Assembly (NCBI GenBank): GCA_033764095.1
Contig: JANRJF010000264.1
Coordinates: forward strand, 1 to 42,295
Length of the DNA stretch: 42,295 nt
Reading direction: 5' to 3'
DNA from: JBDTMT01 sp033764095
GTDB lineage: Bacteria; Desulfobacterota; Binatia; HRBIN30; CADEER01
Every line of letters begins with the position of its first letter. Within the stretch, counting starts at the first letter, position 1. This document shows, one piece after another, positions 1 to 8,000 of the stretch. A program made the translations under genes and the position numbers. The notes below the pieces were generated by a model. The model did not search any database, had not been told where the DNA came from, and worked only from the letters and a program-made list of their open reading frames with translations.

Positions 1-230
1 CGCCCGGCCGGGGCCGGGTGCGACTGGACCGCCGCGGGGGGCGCGAAGCAGGCTTGCACCGCGCTCAGCGGTGCGTTGAGCGCGGTGGCGATCTCGGCGG
101 CCGAGTATCCCTGCGCGCCGAGCTGCTGCACGGTACCGCATCCGCTGGTCGCCTGGCTGGGAGTCGCCGCGGCCAGCAGTACGCCGCCCAGCAGCACCGC
201 GCCCCACATCGTCGCGCGTGGATCGGTCAT
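1..230 (-). CDS. Exported small protein, 3' part beyond window (partial)
   Basis: The leftward frame opens at an ATG (228-230) preceded by a GGAGAGGAG-like ribosome site and runs off the left edge with no stop, giving 76 codons. The N-terminus reads as a signal peptide: a short charged start (MTDPRAT), a Leu/Val/Gly/Ala core, then a likely cleavage near ATPSQA. The mature part begins with a Cys-containing stretch followed by GYSAAEIATALN, which looks like the first two helices of a helix-turn-helix-like fold, and then a Pro/Ala-rich tail. The Cys before and after that segment could form a disulfide. I do not recognise the family. The neighbour ldcA is divergent and 87 bp away, so the two may share a control region. 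Confidence 0.6.
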   Translation of the reverse strand, partial: MTDPRATMWGAVLLGGVLLAAATPSQATSGCGTVQQLGAQGYSAAEIATALNAPLSAVQACFAPPAAVQSHPAPAG

Positions 231-317
231 CGGCTGTCTCCTCTCCGGTTCGCCGTGTGGCGACTATAGGAGGCGCTCCGGGTTGCGGCAATCGCCGTCC
301 CACGGCGGAGGAAAGCG
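231..317. promoter_or_regulatory. Divergent intergenic region with candidate -10 element
   Basis: This 87 bp gap separates the leftward exported protein from rightward ldcA. The sequence ACTATAGG at 263-270 can be read as a -10 box on either strand (TATAGT leftward, TATAGG rightward). Neither orientation has a convincing -35 hexamer at the right distance. The GGAGGAA ribosome site of ldcA lies at its right end. Confidence 0.25.
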
Positions 318-1223
318 ATGCGTAAGCCGGCGCCGCTGAGACGCGGCGACCTGGTCGGCGTCGTCGCGCCCGGTGCGGCGGTCGACCCGGCCGAGGTCGA
401 GCGCGGCGTGCAGGTGCTGGAGCGCGCCGGCTATCGGGTGCGGGTCGGCGCCGCGCTGGCGCGTCGCGCCGGTTACCTGGCCGGCACCGATGCCGAGCGG
501 CTCGCCGATCTCACTGCCATGTTCGCCGATGCCGAGGTGCGCGCCGTCATCGCCGCGCGCGGCGGCTACGGCACCGGGCGGCTGCTGCCGCAGCTGGTCC
601 CGGCGCTGGCGCGCGCACAGCCCAAGATCGTCGTCGGCTACAGCGACGTCACGTTCCTGCACGTCGCGCTGCTGCAGGCCGCCGAGCTGGTGACCTTCCA
701 TGGCCCGATGGTCGCCGACCTGGAGCGCAACCCGACCGGCACGGCGGCGCTGCTGGCGTTGCTCGGCGGCGATCGGGCGAGCTGGAACATCGCGGCGCGC
801 GAGATCGTGCAGCCCGGCACTGGCGAGGGCATGATCGTCGGCGGCTGCCTGTCGATCCTGGTGGCCGGCCTCGGCACGCCGTACGCCATCGAGACGACGG
901 GACGGCTGCTCTTCCTGGAGGATGTGAACGAGAAGCCGTACCGGGTCGACCGCATGCTGACGCAGCTGCGCCAGGCCGGCAAGCTCGACGCGCTCGCCGG
1001 CGTGGTGTTCGGCGACATGACCGGTTGCGGGCACGCCGGCGACGCGGTGACGGTGCGCGACGTGATTCGCGAGGTGTTCGCCGGGGCCCGCTACCCCGTC
1101 GTCTTCGGCCTGCCCACCGGTCATGGCGGCGGCATCGTCACGCTGCCGCTCGGCGTCCGGGCGCGGCTCGCCGGCGAGCGCCTGAGCCTGCTGGAATCGC
1201 CGCTGTCGGAGTCGGGCCGGTGA
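318..1223 (+). CDS. ldcA: LD-carboxypeptidase (muramoyltetrapeptide carboxypeptidase)
   Basis: A 301-residue member of peptidase family S66, which removes the terminal D-alanine from tetrapeptide murein fragments during peptidoglycan recycling. The N-terminal GDLVGVVAPG opening is typical. The predicted catalytic triad is visible as Ser109 in GYSD, Glu201 in LFLED and His269 in PTGHGGG, at spacings close to the Pseudomonas enzyme. The RGGYGTGRLLP and FHGPM segments are also family features. There is no signal peptide, which fits a cytoplasmic enzyme. The ATG is preceded by GGAGGAA at good spacing. Its TGA is overlapped by the GTG of the next gene (GTGA), and Mpl follows, so the three genes are very likely one peptidoglycan-recycling operon. 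Confidence 0.93.
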   Translation: MRKPAPLRRGDLVGVVAPGAAVDPAEVERGVQVLERAGYRVRVGAALARRAGYLAGTDAERLADLTAMFADAEVRAVIAARGGYGTGRLLPQLVPALARAQPKIVVGYSDVTFLHVALLQAAELVTFHGPMVADLERNPTGTAALLALLGGDRASWNIAAREIVQPGTGEGMIVGGCLSILVAGLGTPYAIETTGRLLFLEDVNEKPYRVDRMLTQLRQAGKLDALAGVVFGDMTGCGHAGDAVTVRDVIREVFAGARYPVVFGLPTGHGGGIVTLPLGVRARLAGERLSLLESPLSESGR

Positions 1224-2344
1224 GCTTCACGCGCGTCGAGCAGGCGCTCGACGACGCGGTCGCGCGTGGCGTCTTTCCCGGCGCCGTGCTGCTGGTGCGC
1301 GACGGGACGCGCACCTTCTATCAGCGCGCGGTCGGCTACCGGCAGCTCGAGCCGACCCGCGCGGCGATGGAAGAGGGGACGATCTTCGACGTCGCGTCGT
1401 TGACCAAGCCGCTCGCCACCACCATTGCCGTCATGTTGCTGGTGCGCGACGGCAAGCTGCACCTCGACGATCGCGTCACGCGCTTCCTGCACAACTTCGG
1501 CGTGCATGGGAAGACGCACGTCACGCTGCGCCATCTGCTCAACCACTCCAGCGGACTGCCGGCGTGGAAGCCCTACTTCAAGGACATCCTGGCGATCGAG
1601 AAGCGCGGCGAGAAGATCAACTTCCTCGGCAGCGCGGCGGCGAAGGAGTACGTGTTCAATCAGATCAGCCGGGAGAAGCCCGAGGCGCCGGCCGGGACGG
1701 CGGCGGTGTACAGCGACCTCGGCTTCATGCTGCTCGGCGCGCTGGTGGAGATGGCGTCGGGGGCGACGCTCGATCGCTTCTGCCAGGACCGCATCATCCG
1801 GCCGCTCGGGCTGCGCGCCACCTCCTTTATCGACCTCGGCATGGTGCGGGCGCGGCGCATCCAGCCGGTCACCGAGCTGATCGCCGCCACCGAGCGCTGT
1901 CCGTGGCGCAAGCGGGTGCTGTGCGGCGAGGTGCACGACGACAACGCCTACGCGATGGGCGGCGTCGCTGGGCACGCCGGGCTGTTCGCCTCGGCGCGCG
2001 ACGTCGACACGATCGCCAGCCGCTTGCTGGCCTGCTGGAACGGCGCCGACGACTTCGTGCCGCCGGCGATCGTGCGCGAGTTCTGGACGCGCAGCGGTCC
2101 GGCCGGCTCGACCTGGGCGTTGGGCTGGGACACGCCGTCGCCGCAGCAGTCGTCGGCCGGCACGCGCTTCTCGCCGCACACGGTCGGCCACCTCGGCTTC
2201 ACCGGCACCTCGCTGTGGATCGACCTCGAGCGCCAGCGCCACGTCATCCTGCTCTCCAACCGCGTGCACCCGACGCGCGACAACGCGCTGATCAAGGACT
2301 TCCGGCCGCTGATCCACGACCTGGTCAACGAGGCCCTGCCATGA
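1220..2344 (+). CDS. Serine hydrolase of the beta-lactamase/class C PBP family
   Basis: A 374-residue protein with the three active-site motifs of the beta-lactamase-related serine hydrolases: Ser60-x-x-Lys63 (SLTK), Tyr164-Ser-Asp (YSD, in place of YxN), and a His-Leu-Gly box (HLGFTG) near residue 320. The family includes AmpC, DD-peptidases, esterases and penicillin-binding proteins such as YfeW. No signal peptide is visible, so it probably acts in the cytoplasm. The start is a GTG that overlaps the ldcA stop (GTGA), and the stop is overlapped by the ATG of mpl (ATGA). This double coupling suggests translation with both recycling enzymes. A role on imported muropeptides or their derivatives is inferred from position; the exact substrate cannot be read from the sequence, and antibiotic hydrolysis is not implied. 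Confidence 0.88.
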   Translation: MSFTRVEQALDDAVARGVFPGAVLLVRDGTRTFYQRAVGYRQLEPTRAAMEEGTIFDVASLTKPLATTIAVMLLVRDGKLHLDDRVTRFLHNFGVHGKTHVTLRHLLNHSSGLPAWKPYFKDILAIEKRGEKINFLGSAAAKEYVFNQISREKPEAPAGTAAVYSDLGFMLLGALVEMASGATLDRFCQDRIIRPLGLRATSFIDLGMVRARRIQPVTELIAATERCPWRKRVLCGEVHDDNAYAMGGVAGHAGLFASARDVDTIASRLLACWNGADDFVPPAIVREFWTRSGPAGSTWALGWDTPSPQQSSAGTRFSPHTVGHLGFTGTSLWIDLERQRHVILLSNRVHPTRDNALIKDFRPLIHDLVNEALP

Positions 2345-3792
2345 CTGCGCCCGCCGCGCGTCCGCGCGTCGCCATCGCGGACGTCCACCACGTCCACATC
2401 GTCGCCATCGCCGGCGTCGCCATGGCAGCGCTGGCCGGCATGCTCAAACAGCGCAGCCTGCACGTCACCGGTTCGGACGAGGCGATCTACCCGCCGATGA
2501 GCACCCTGCTCGAGCGGCTCGGCATCGCGGTGATGTCCGGCTACGGCGCCGCCAACCTCACGCCGCGCCCCGACCTGGTGGTGATCGGCAACAAGGTGTC
2601 GCGCGACAATCCCGAAGTGCAGGCGGTGCTCGCCGCCGGGCTGCCGTACGTCTCGCTGCCGGAGGCACTGGCCGAGCTGTTCATCGCTGGCAAGCAGTCG
2701 CTGGTGGTCGCCGGCACGCACGGCAAGACCACCTCGACCGCGATGCTCGGTTGGGTGTTGGAGTGCGCGGGGCAGGATCCGACCATCCTGGTCGGCGGCG
2801 AGAGCCTCGACCTGCACGGCAACTTCAAGCTCGGCAACGGCCCGCACTTCGTCATCGAGGGCGACGAGTACGACACCGCCTTTTTCGACAAGGGCCCGAA
2901 GTTCCTCCACTACCGGCCGAGCGCGGCGATCCTCACCGCGGTCGAGTTCGACCACGCCGACATCTACGCCGACCTCGACGCGGTGAAAGCCGCGTTCCGC
3001 CGCTTCGTCGCGCTGCTGCCGGCCGGCGCGCCGCTCGCTGTGGCGCAGGCGTTTCCGCACGCGCTGGAGATCGCCGCCGGCGCGCCGCAGACGCGCTGCA
3101 TGCGCTTCGGCATCGGCGCGGTCGAGGCGGAGTGGACGGCGCGCGACCTGCGCGACGGCCCGGACGGACTGCAGTTCCGCGTTTGGCACCGCGAGCGCGA
3201 CGAGGGCGGGCTGCGCCTCAAGGTCCCCGGTGCGATGAACGCCGCCAACGCCCTCGGGGTCTACGCGCTGACCCGCGAGCTGGGACTCTCGCACGCGGCG
3301 ATCGCCGACGGGCTGGCGCGCTTCTCCGGCGTGGCACGCCGCCAGGAACTGGCGGGCGAGCGGCGCGGCGTCACCGTTATCGACGACTTCGCCCATCATC
3401 CCACCGCGGTGGCCGGCACGCTGGCGGCGTTGCGCGAGCGATACCGTGGTCGACGCCTGTGGGCGGTGTTCGAGCCGCGTTCCAATACCAGCCGGCGGCG
3501 CGTCTTTCAGCGCGACTACGTCGAGGCGCTGGCGCGCGCCGACCGCGTCATCATCGGCGGCGTGTTCCAGAAGGCGACCGACGTGGTCGCGGCGCAGGAG
3601 CTGTTCTCGCCGGCGCAGCTGGTCGCCGACCTCAGCGCGCGCGGAGTCGCCGCCGAGGCGATCGATGACAGCGCCGCGATCGCCGCCACGCTCGCCGTCG
3701 CGGCGCAGCCCGGCGACGTCGTCGTGCTGATGTCGAACGGCAGCTTCGGCGGCCTGCGCCCGCGCCTGCTGGCGGCGCTCGGCCCCGCCTGA
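2341..3792 (+). CDS. mpl: UDP-MurNAc:L-Ala-gamma-D-Glu-meso-DAP ligase
   Basis: A 483-residue Mur ligase. Mpl rejoins the recovered tripeptide L-Ala-gamma-D-Glu-meso-DAP to UDP-MurNAc, using ATP, in peptidoglycan recycling. The opening HVHIVAIAGVAMAALAGML is the Mpl/MurC Rossmann start. The P-loop GTHGKTT lies at residues 125-131, followed by the EGDEYDTAFFDK block and the EFDHADIY block typical of Mpl rather than MurC. A central VPGAMNAANALG motif and a C-terminal VIDDFAHHPTAV motif complete the three-domain layout. Length matches the family (about 450-490). The ATG overlaps the previous stop. With LdcA upstream it forms a coherent salvage pathway: LdcA makes the tripeptide form and Mpl reuses it. 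This implies meso-DAP type murein. Confidence 0.95.
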   Translation: MTAPAARPRVAIADVHHVHIVAIAGVAMAALAGMLKQRSLHVTGSDEAIYPPMSTLLERLGIAVMSGYGAANLTPRPDLVVIGNKVSRDNPEVQAVLAAGLPYVSLPEALAELFIAGKQSLVVAGTHGKTTSTAMLGWVLECAGQDPTILVGGESLDLHGNFKLGNGPHFVIEGDEYDTAFFDKGPKFLHYRPSAAILTAVEFDHADIYADLDAVKAAFRRFVALLPAGAPLAVAQAFPHALEIAAGAPQTRCMRFGIGAVEAEWTARDLRDGPDGLQFRVWHRERDEGGLRLKVPGAMNAANALGVYALTRELGLSHAAIADGLARFSGVARRQELAGERRGVTVIDDFAHHPTAVAGTLAALRERYRGRRLWAVFEPRSNTSRRRVFQRDYVEALARADRVIIGGVFQKATDVVAAQELFSPAQLVADLSARGVAAEAIDDSAAIAATLAVAAQPGDVVVLMSNGSFGGLRPRLLAALGPA

Positions 3793-3841
3793 CCCGCCCC
3801 CTTGGATCGCCCACACGGCATCCGCTAAGGAAGGAGGGCGC

Positions 3842-4594
3842 ATGAACGTCGCCATCGATCGCGCCATTCGCGAGCAGGTCCAGGCGCGCGCCTTCGACGA
3901 CGCGACGCCGCAGGAGATCCTGCGCTGGGGGATGGACACGTTCGCGCCGCGCCTCGCGCTGTCGGCCAGCTTCGGCTCGCCGGAGGGGCTGGTGCTGCTC
4001 GACATGATGCACAAGATCGATCCGGCGCGGACGCGGGTATTCACCATCGACACCGGTCGCCTGCCGCAGGAGACCTACGATCTGATGGACCGCGTGCGGT
4101 CGCGTTACGAGGTCGAGGTCGAGCTGTACTTCCCGCGCGCCGAGGCAGTCGAGGCGATGGTCCGCCAGCACGGCCCGAACCTGTTTTACGACGCGGTCGA
4201 GCTGCGCCGGAAGTGCTGCGGTATCCGCAAGGTCGAGCCGCTCGACCGCGCCCTGTCGGGGCTCGACGCGTGGATCGCCGGCCTGCGCCCCGACCAGGGG
4301 GTGACGCGCGGCGACGTCAAGGCGGTCGAAGTCGACGAGGTGCATGGCGGGCGCATCAAGCTGAACCCGCTGGTGCGCTGGACGCGCGAACAGGTGATGG
4401 ACTACGTCGAGCACCACCACGTGCCGATCAACCGGCTGCACGAGGAGGGGTATCCGAGCGTCGGTTGCGCCCCCTGCTCGCGTTCGATCCGCCCCGGCGA
4501 GGATGAACGGGCCGGCCGCTGGTGGTGGGAGAACGCCGACAGCCGCGAGTGCGGTATCCACGTCGGCTACGAGGAGAAGGGGTCCGGCATCTGA
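3842..4594 (+). CDS. cysH: [4Fe-4S] adenylyl-sulfate (APS/PAPS) reductase
   Basis: A 250-residue assimilatory sulfonucleotide reductase that converts activated sulfate to sulfite with thioredoxin or a similar donor. The PP-loop-like SASFGSPEG lies at residues 41-49. The cysteine pattern is that of the iron-sulfur APS-reductase type: Cys125-Cys126 (KCCGIRK), Cys209-x-x-Cys212 (GCAPC) for the cluster, and the catalytic Cys237 in ECGIH. The KLNPL and REQVMDYV segments are family-typical. The ATG has a strong AAGGAGGG ribosome site. It lies 49 bp after mpl on the same strand and could be co-transcribed, although its function is unrelated. Presence of the cluster cysteines favours APS over PAPS as substrate. 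No other sulfate-assimilation genes are in the window. Confidence 0.93.
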   Translation: MNVAIDRAIREQVQARAFDDATPQEILRWGMDTFAPRLALSASFGSPEGLVLLDMMHKIDPARTRVFTIDTGRLPQETYDLMDRVRSRYEVEVELYFPRAEAVEAMVRQHGPNLFYDAVELRRKCCGIRKVEPLDRALSGLDAWIAGLRPDQGVTRGDVKAVEVDEVHGGRIKLNPLVRWTREQVMDYVEHHHVPINRLHEEGYPSVGCAPCSRSIRPGEDERAGRWWWENADSRECGIHVGYEEKGSGI

Positions 4595-4599
4595 GCCTG

Positions 4600-4622
4600 C
4601 CGCCGCCCCTGCGGGGTGGCGG
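4600..4622 (+). terminator. GC-rich hairpin after cysH, candidate terminator
   Basis: A ten-base stem (CCGCCGCCCC, loop TGC, GGGGTGGCGG) begins six bases after the cysH stop. One G-T pair is present. No T-run follows, so it is either a weak intrinsic terminator or an RNA-end stabiliser. Confidence 0.45.
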
Positions 4623-4778
4623 GGCGCGGGGCTTCTCACCGGTCGCAGCGCCCGTCGCGACGATCTCGTCGGGCGCATGCGACGTGGCTGTTTCCGTCCT
4701 TGTCAGGGGCGCGAATCGCTCGATGCGCCGCGCAGTTGCCCAGCGTCCACCGGGTCGCAGCAAAGCCGCTTTTCTGAA

Positions 4779-4806
4779 TTGACATTGTCCTTGCGACCTA
4801 GCTAAT
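4779..4806 (+). promoter_or_regulatory. Sigma-70-like promoter for the VWA mosaic gene
   Basis: A perfect TTGACA (4779-4784), a 16-base spacer, then GCTAAT (4801-4806, four of six matches to TATAAT). It lies in a local A+T-rich patch directly upstream of the large secreted protein gene and after the cysH hairpin, so it probably starts a new transcript near 4813. Confidence 0.55.
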
Positions 4807-5049
4807 CGTCCAACGAACACAAACCGATACGCAGCTCTCAGTGCGGTCTGGTCGTCGGGGAGGGGTACCAAGGCGATACAGACAGGCCGGTCGCTGCTCA
4901 GCACCGCGACCGGGGGGAGAAAAATGGGGGAAACGCAGGCAGTCGTCCGGCGTCGATCAATGCCGGCTCGTGAATGGCGAGCCCACACGTGCGCCGTGCA
5001 ACGGCCTGTGATCACCGCGGCGCCCGTGCGCCTTCGGGGGGGAACACGG

Positions 5050-8000
5050 ATGGACGGGTGTGAGGTCGCCGCGTCGTCGCGGCAGCATGTCTGGATCGCG
5101 CGCGCCGCCGCGGCGCTGATCGTCATCGGTGCAGCGATGGGCGCCAGCAGCGTTGCCGCGGCGCCGCCGGCGTTGAGCGCCAGCGCGTCGGCGGCACCGG
5201 CTGCCACGTGCGAGCGCGCGCAGGTCAGCCTGCAGGTCACCGGCATCGGCGAGCCGGTGGTGTCGCGCCTGCCGCTCGACGTGATGATCGTCTTCGATCG
5301 TTCCGCCTCGATGGACGACGCCGGCGGCAGTCCGGCGCAGCCCATCACCGATGCGCGCAACGGCGCCAAGACGCTGGTCAACAGCCTCAACGCCGCCACC
5401 GACCGCGCCGGCCTCACCTCGTTCTCCAGTTCGGCCAACGTCGACCGTCCGCTCACCAGCACGCTGGCCAACGTCAACTCGTCGATCGACGGCCTGTCGG
5501 TGACCGGCAACACCAACATCGCCGAGGGCGTGCTCGACGGACAGGGCGAGATCGCCGCGAACGGGCGTGCGGCGCCGACGGTGCGTGTGATGGTGGTGAT
5601 GAGCGACGGCGTCGCCAACCGCCGCACCACCGGCACCAGCTGCTCCAGTACGCCGACCGCGCACACCGCCTGCACGCTCGATGCGATCAACAAGGCGGCG
5701 GCGGCGAAGGCGGCCGGAACCTACGTCTTCACCATCGGTCTCAACCTCAACAACCTGGCGCCGGCAACCGCCGCGATCGCGCGCGACACGCTGCAGCAGA
5801 TGGCGTCGAGCAGCGGCGCCTACTTCGAGTCGCCGAGCTCCGCGCAGTTGCAGGGCATCTTCTCGCAGATCGCCAACATCATCACCACGCTGGCCGGCTC
5901 GAACATCGTCGTCACGCACGTGCTGCCGAGCGGTGCCAGCTACGTCAGCGGCTCGGCGCTCCCGGCGCCAACCTCGGTGTCGGGGCAGACGCTCACCTGG
6001 AATCTGGGTCTGCTGAACATCGGCAGCAGCGCCGGCATCACGTTCGAGGCCCTGATCAACCCGCCGACGGCGAATCAGCCGGTCAACGTCGTGCCCACCA
6101 GCCGGGTGGACTACTCGAACTACCAGAGCTCGCCCGCCTCGGTCGCCTTCCCGCTGGCGTCGGTCAGCGTCAATCCGTGCGCCACCCTGACGCCGACGGT
6201 GACGCCGACCTTCACGCTCACGCGCACCTTCACCGCGACCCCGACCGATACGATTCCGCCGACCGATACCGCGACGCCGACCGAGACCGAGGTGCCGACC
6301 GATACGCCGACCGAGTCGCCGACGCCGACCGAGACGTTGACGCCGTCGGCGACCCCGACGCTGACGCCGAGTCTGACGCCCACGCCCGTGGCGGTGTGCG
6401 GGGACGGCGTCGTCGAGGGCGCCGAGGCGTGCGACGACAACAACCTGTTCGACGGTGACGGCTGCGATGCCGACTGCGCGGTGTCGACCGCCTGCACGTA
6501 CACGCACGCTGGCGCCGCCAGCCAGCGCTACGTCGGCGGCTGCGGCACGCCGAGCTATGCGGACGTGGCCAGCGCCATGGCAGCGGCCTCCGATGGCGAT
6601 GTGATCAACTTGTGTGCGGGGACGTACTCGTCGCCGATCGCGGTGACCCGCGAGGTGACGGTGCGCGCGGCGAGCGCCGGCGCCGTCGTGCACGTCGCGG
6701 CCGGCCCGGCGATCGACATCCAGCGCAGCGGCGTGCGCATCGAGGGGCTGACGATCCGCGCCGACAGCGGCGCGGCGGTCAGCGCCAACGCGCTCTGCCC
6801 GCTCGGCGAGACCAGCTGCGCCGGTCCCGGCTACGGATCGAATGTCAGCGTGGTCGACAACATCATCAGCGACTCCGAGGTCGGCGTCACCTGGCAGCGG
6901 CGCATCGACTGTGGCCTCATCCGTGGCAACACGATGACCGACCTCGATGCGGCGATCGTGCTCGATCAGCAGGACGGCGCCCCCGCCATTCTGACGCGCG
7001 TCGAGAGCAACACCATCAGCGGCGGTGGATCGAGTGGCCGATCGGTGCGCGTCGCCGGGTTCGGTCCGCTGGTGGCGCGCAACACTATCGCCGAGTCGGC
7101 GGCCTCCGGCGTCGAGGTCGGTGCGGTGCCGTCCGGCGTGCGGGTGGTGCTCGCCGAGAACGACATCCGCGACAATCTCGAGGGCGTCACCATTCGCGCC
7201 GGCGGTGGATCGACGCGGGTGGTGCAGAACAACATCACGTTCGCGCGCGACGGGGCGCGTCACGTCGGCCTCGGCAACGAAGCGCCCGAGGCGCGGGTCG
7301 ACGCGACGCTCAACTGGTGGAATTCGAGCAGCGGTCCGCACCACCCGTCGGATCACTCGGTCAGCCTGCTCTACGCCATGGAGATCCAGGAGCGCGGCGG
7401 CCTGGGGACCGACTTCATCGAGTTCCTCTGTGCGCCGGCGCCGGCCGGCTTCCCGAGCGTGCTGGGCGTGTGCGCCGAGACCGAGATTCAGGACGTCGAC
7501 TTCGTCGCGTTCGGCCGCGAGCCCGACGTCTCGCCCAACGGGCGCTTCGTCGCCTTCGTCTCCGACCGGGACGCCAACGGCAATATCGACCTCGGCACGA
7601 TCGGCAACCCGGACCTCGGCGACGAGGTGTTCGTCCTCAACCGCAAGCCGTCAAAGAAGGCGCAGTCGTTCTGTCTGGGCGGCGTCAATCCGGGGGCGCC
7701 GTGCAACAAGCCGCAGCAGTGCCTCGGTCTGGACCAGGATCCGCTGGTGCTCGACGGCACCTGCGCGCTGGTCACCCAGACCAGCTATGACGAGACCGGC
7801 ACTGGGCACTCCGCGACGCCGCGCGTGACGTTGAACGGCAACATCGTCTTCGCCACCACCGCCGACCTGAAGGGCAGCAACGACGACGGATCGCTCGAGC
7901 TGTTCCAGTGGCAACGCGGCGAGTTCCGCCGCCAGCCGGCGCCGATCAATCCCAACGCGGCGACCAAGGCGCTGAGCGGCATCGACATGCCGTCGCAGGC

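Larger units (their letters stand above)
4595..5049 (+). other. Non-coding leader before the VWA mosaic gene
   Basis: Apart from the hairpin at its left end and the promoter at 4779-4806, I see no gene here. If the large gene downstream starts at 5050, its mRNA has a leader of about 235 bases. If it starts at the earlier ATG (4924), the leader is about 110 bases. The part from 4771 to 4830 is clearly richer in A+T than its surroundings. Confidence 0.5.

Noticed and set aside
1948..4053. A 701-codon frame on the minus strand
   Set aside because: It lies antisense to the hydrolase, mpl and cysH genes, is Arg/Gly/Asp/Ala-rich and has no recognisable domain. High G+C leaves long shadow frames.
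4924..5049. Upstream ATG at 4924 as the start of the VWA mosaic gene
   Set aside because: It has a fair ribosome site, but would add 42 residues and bury the signal peptide behind a 60-residue basic segment. The ATG at 5050 gives a standard signal peptide. I cannot exclude it.
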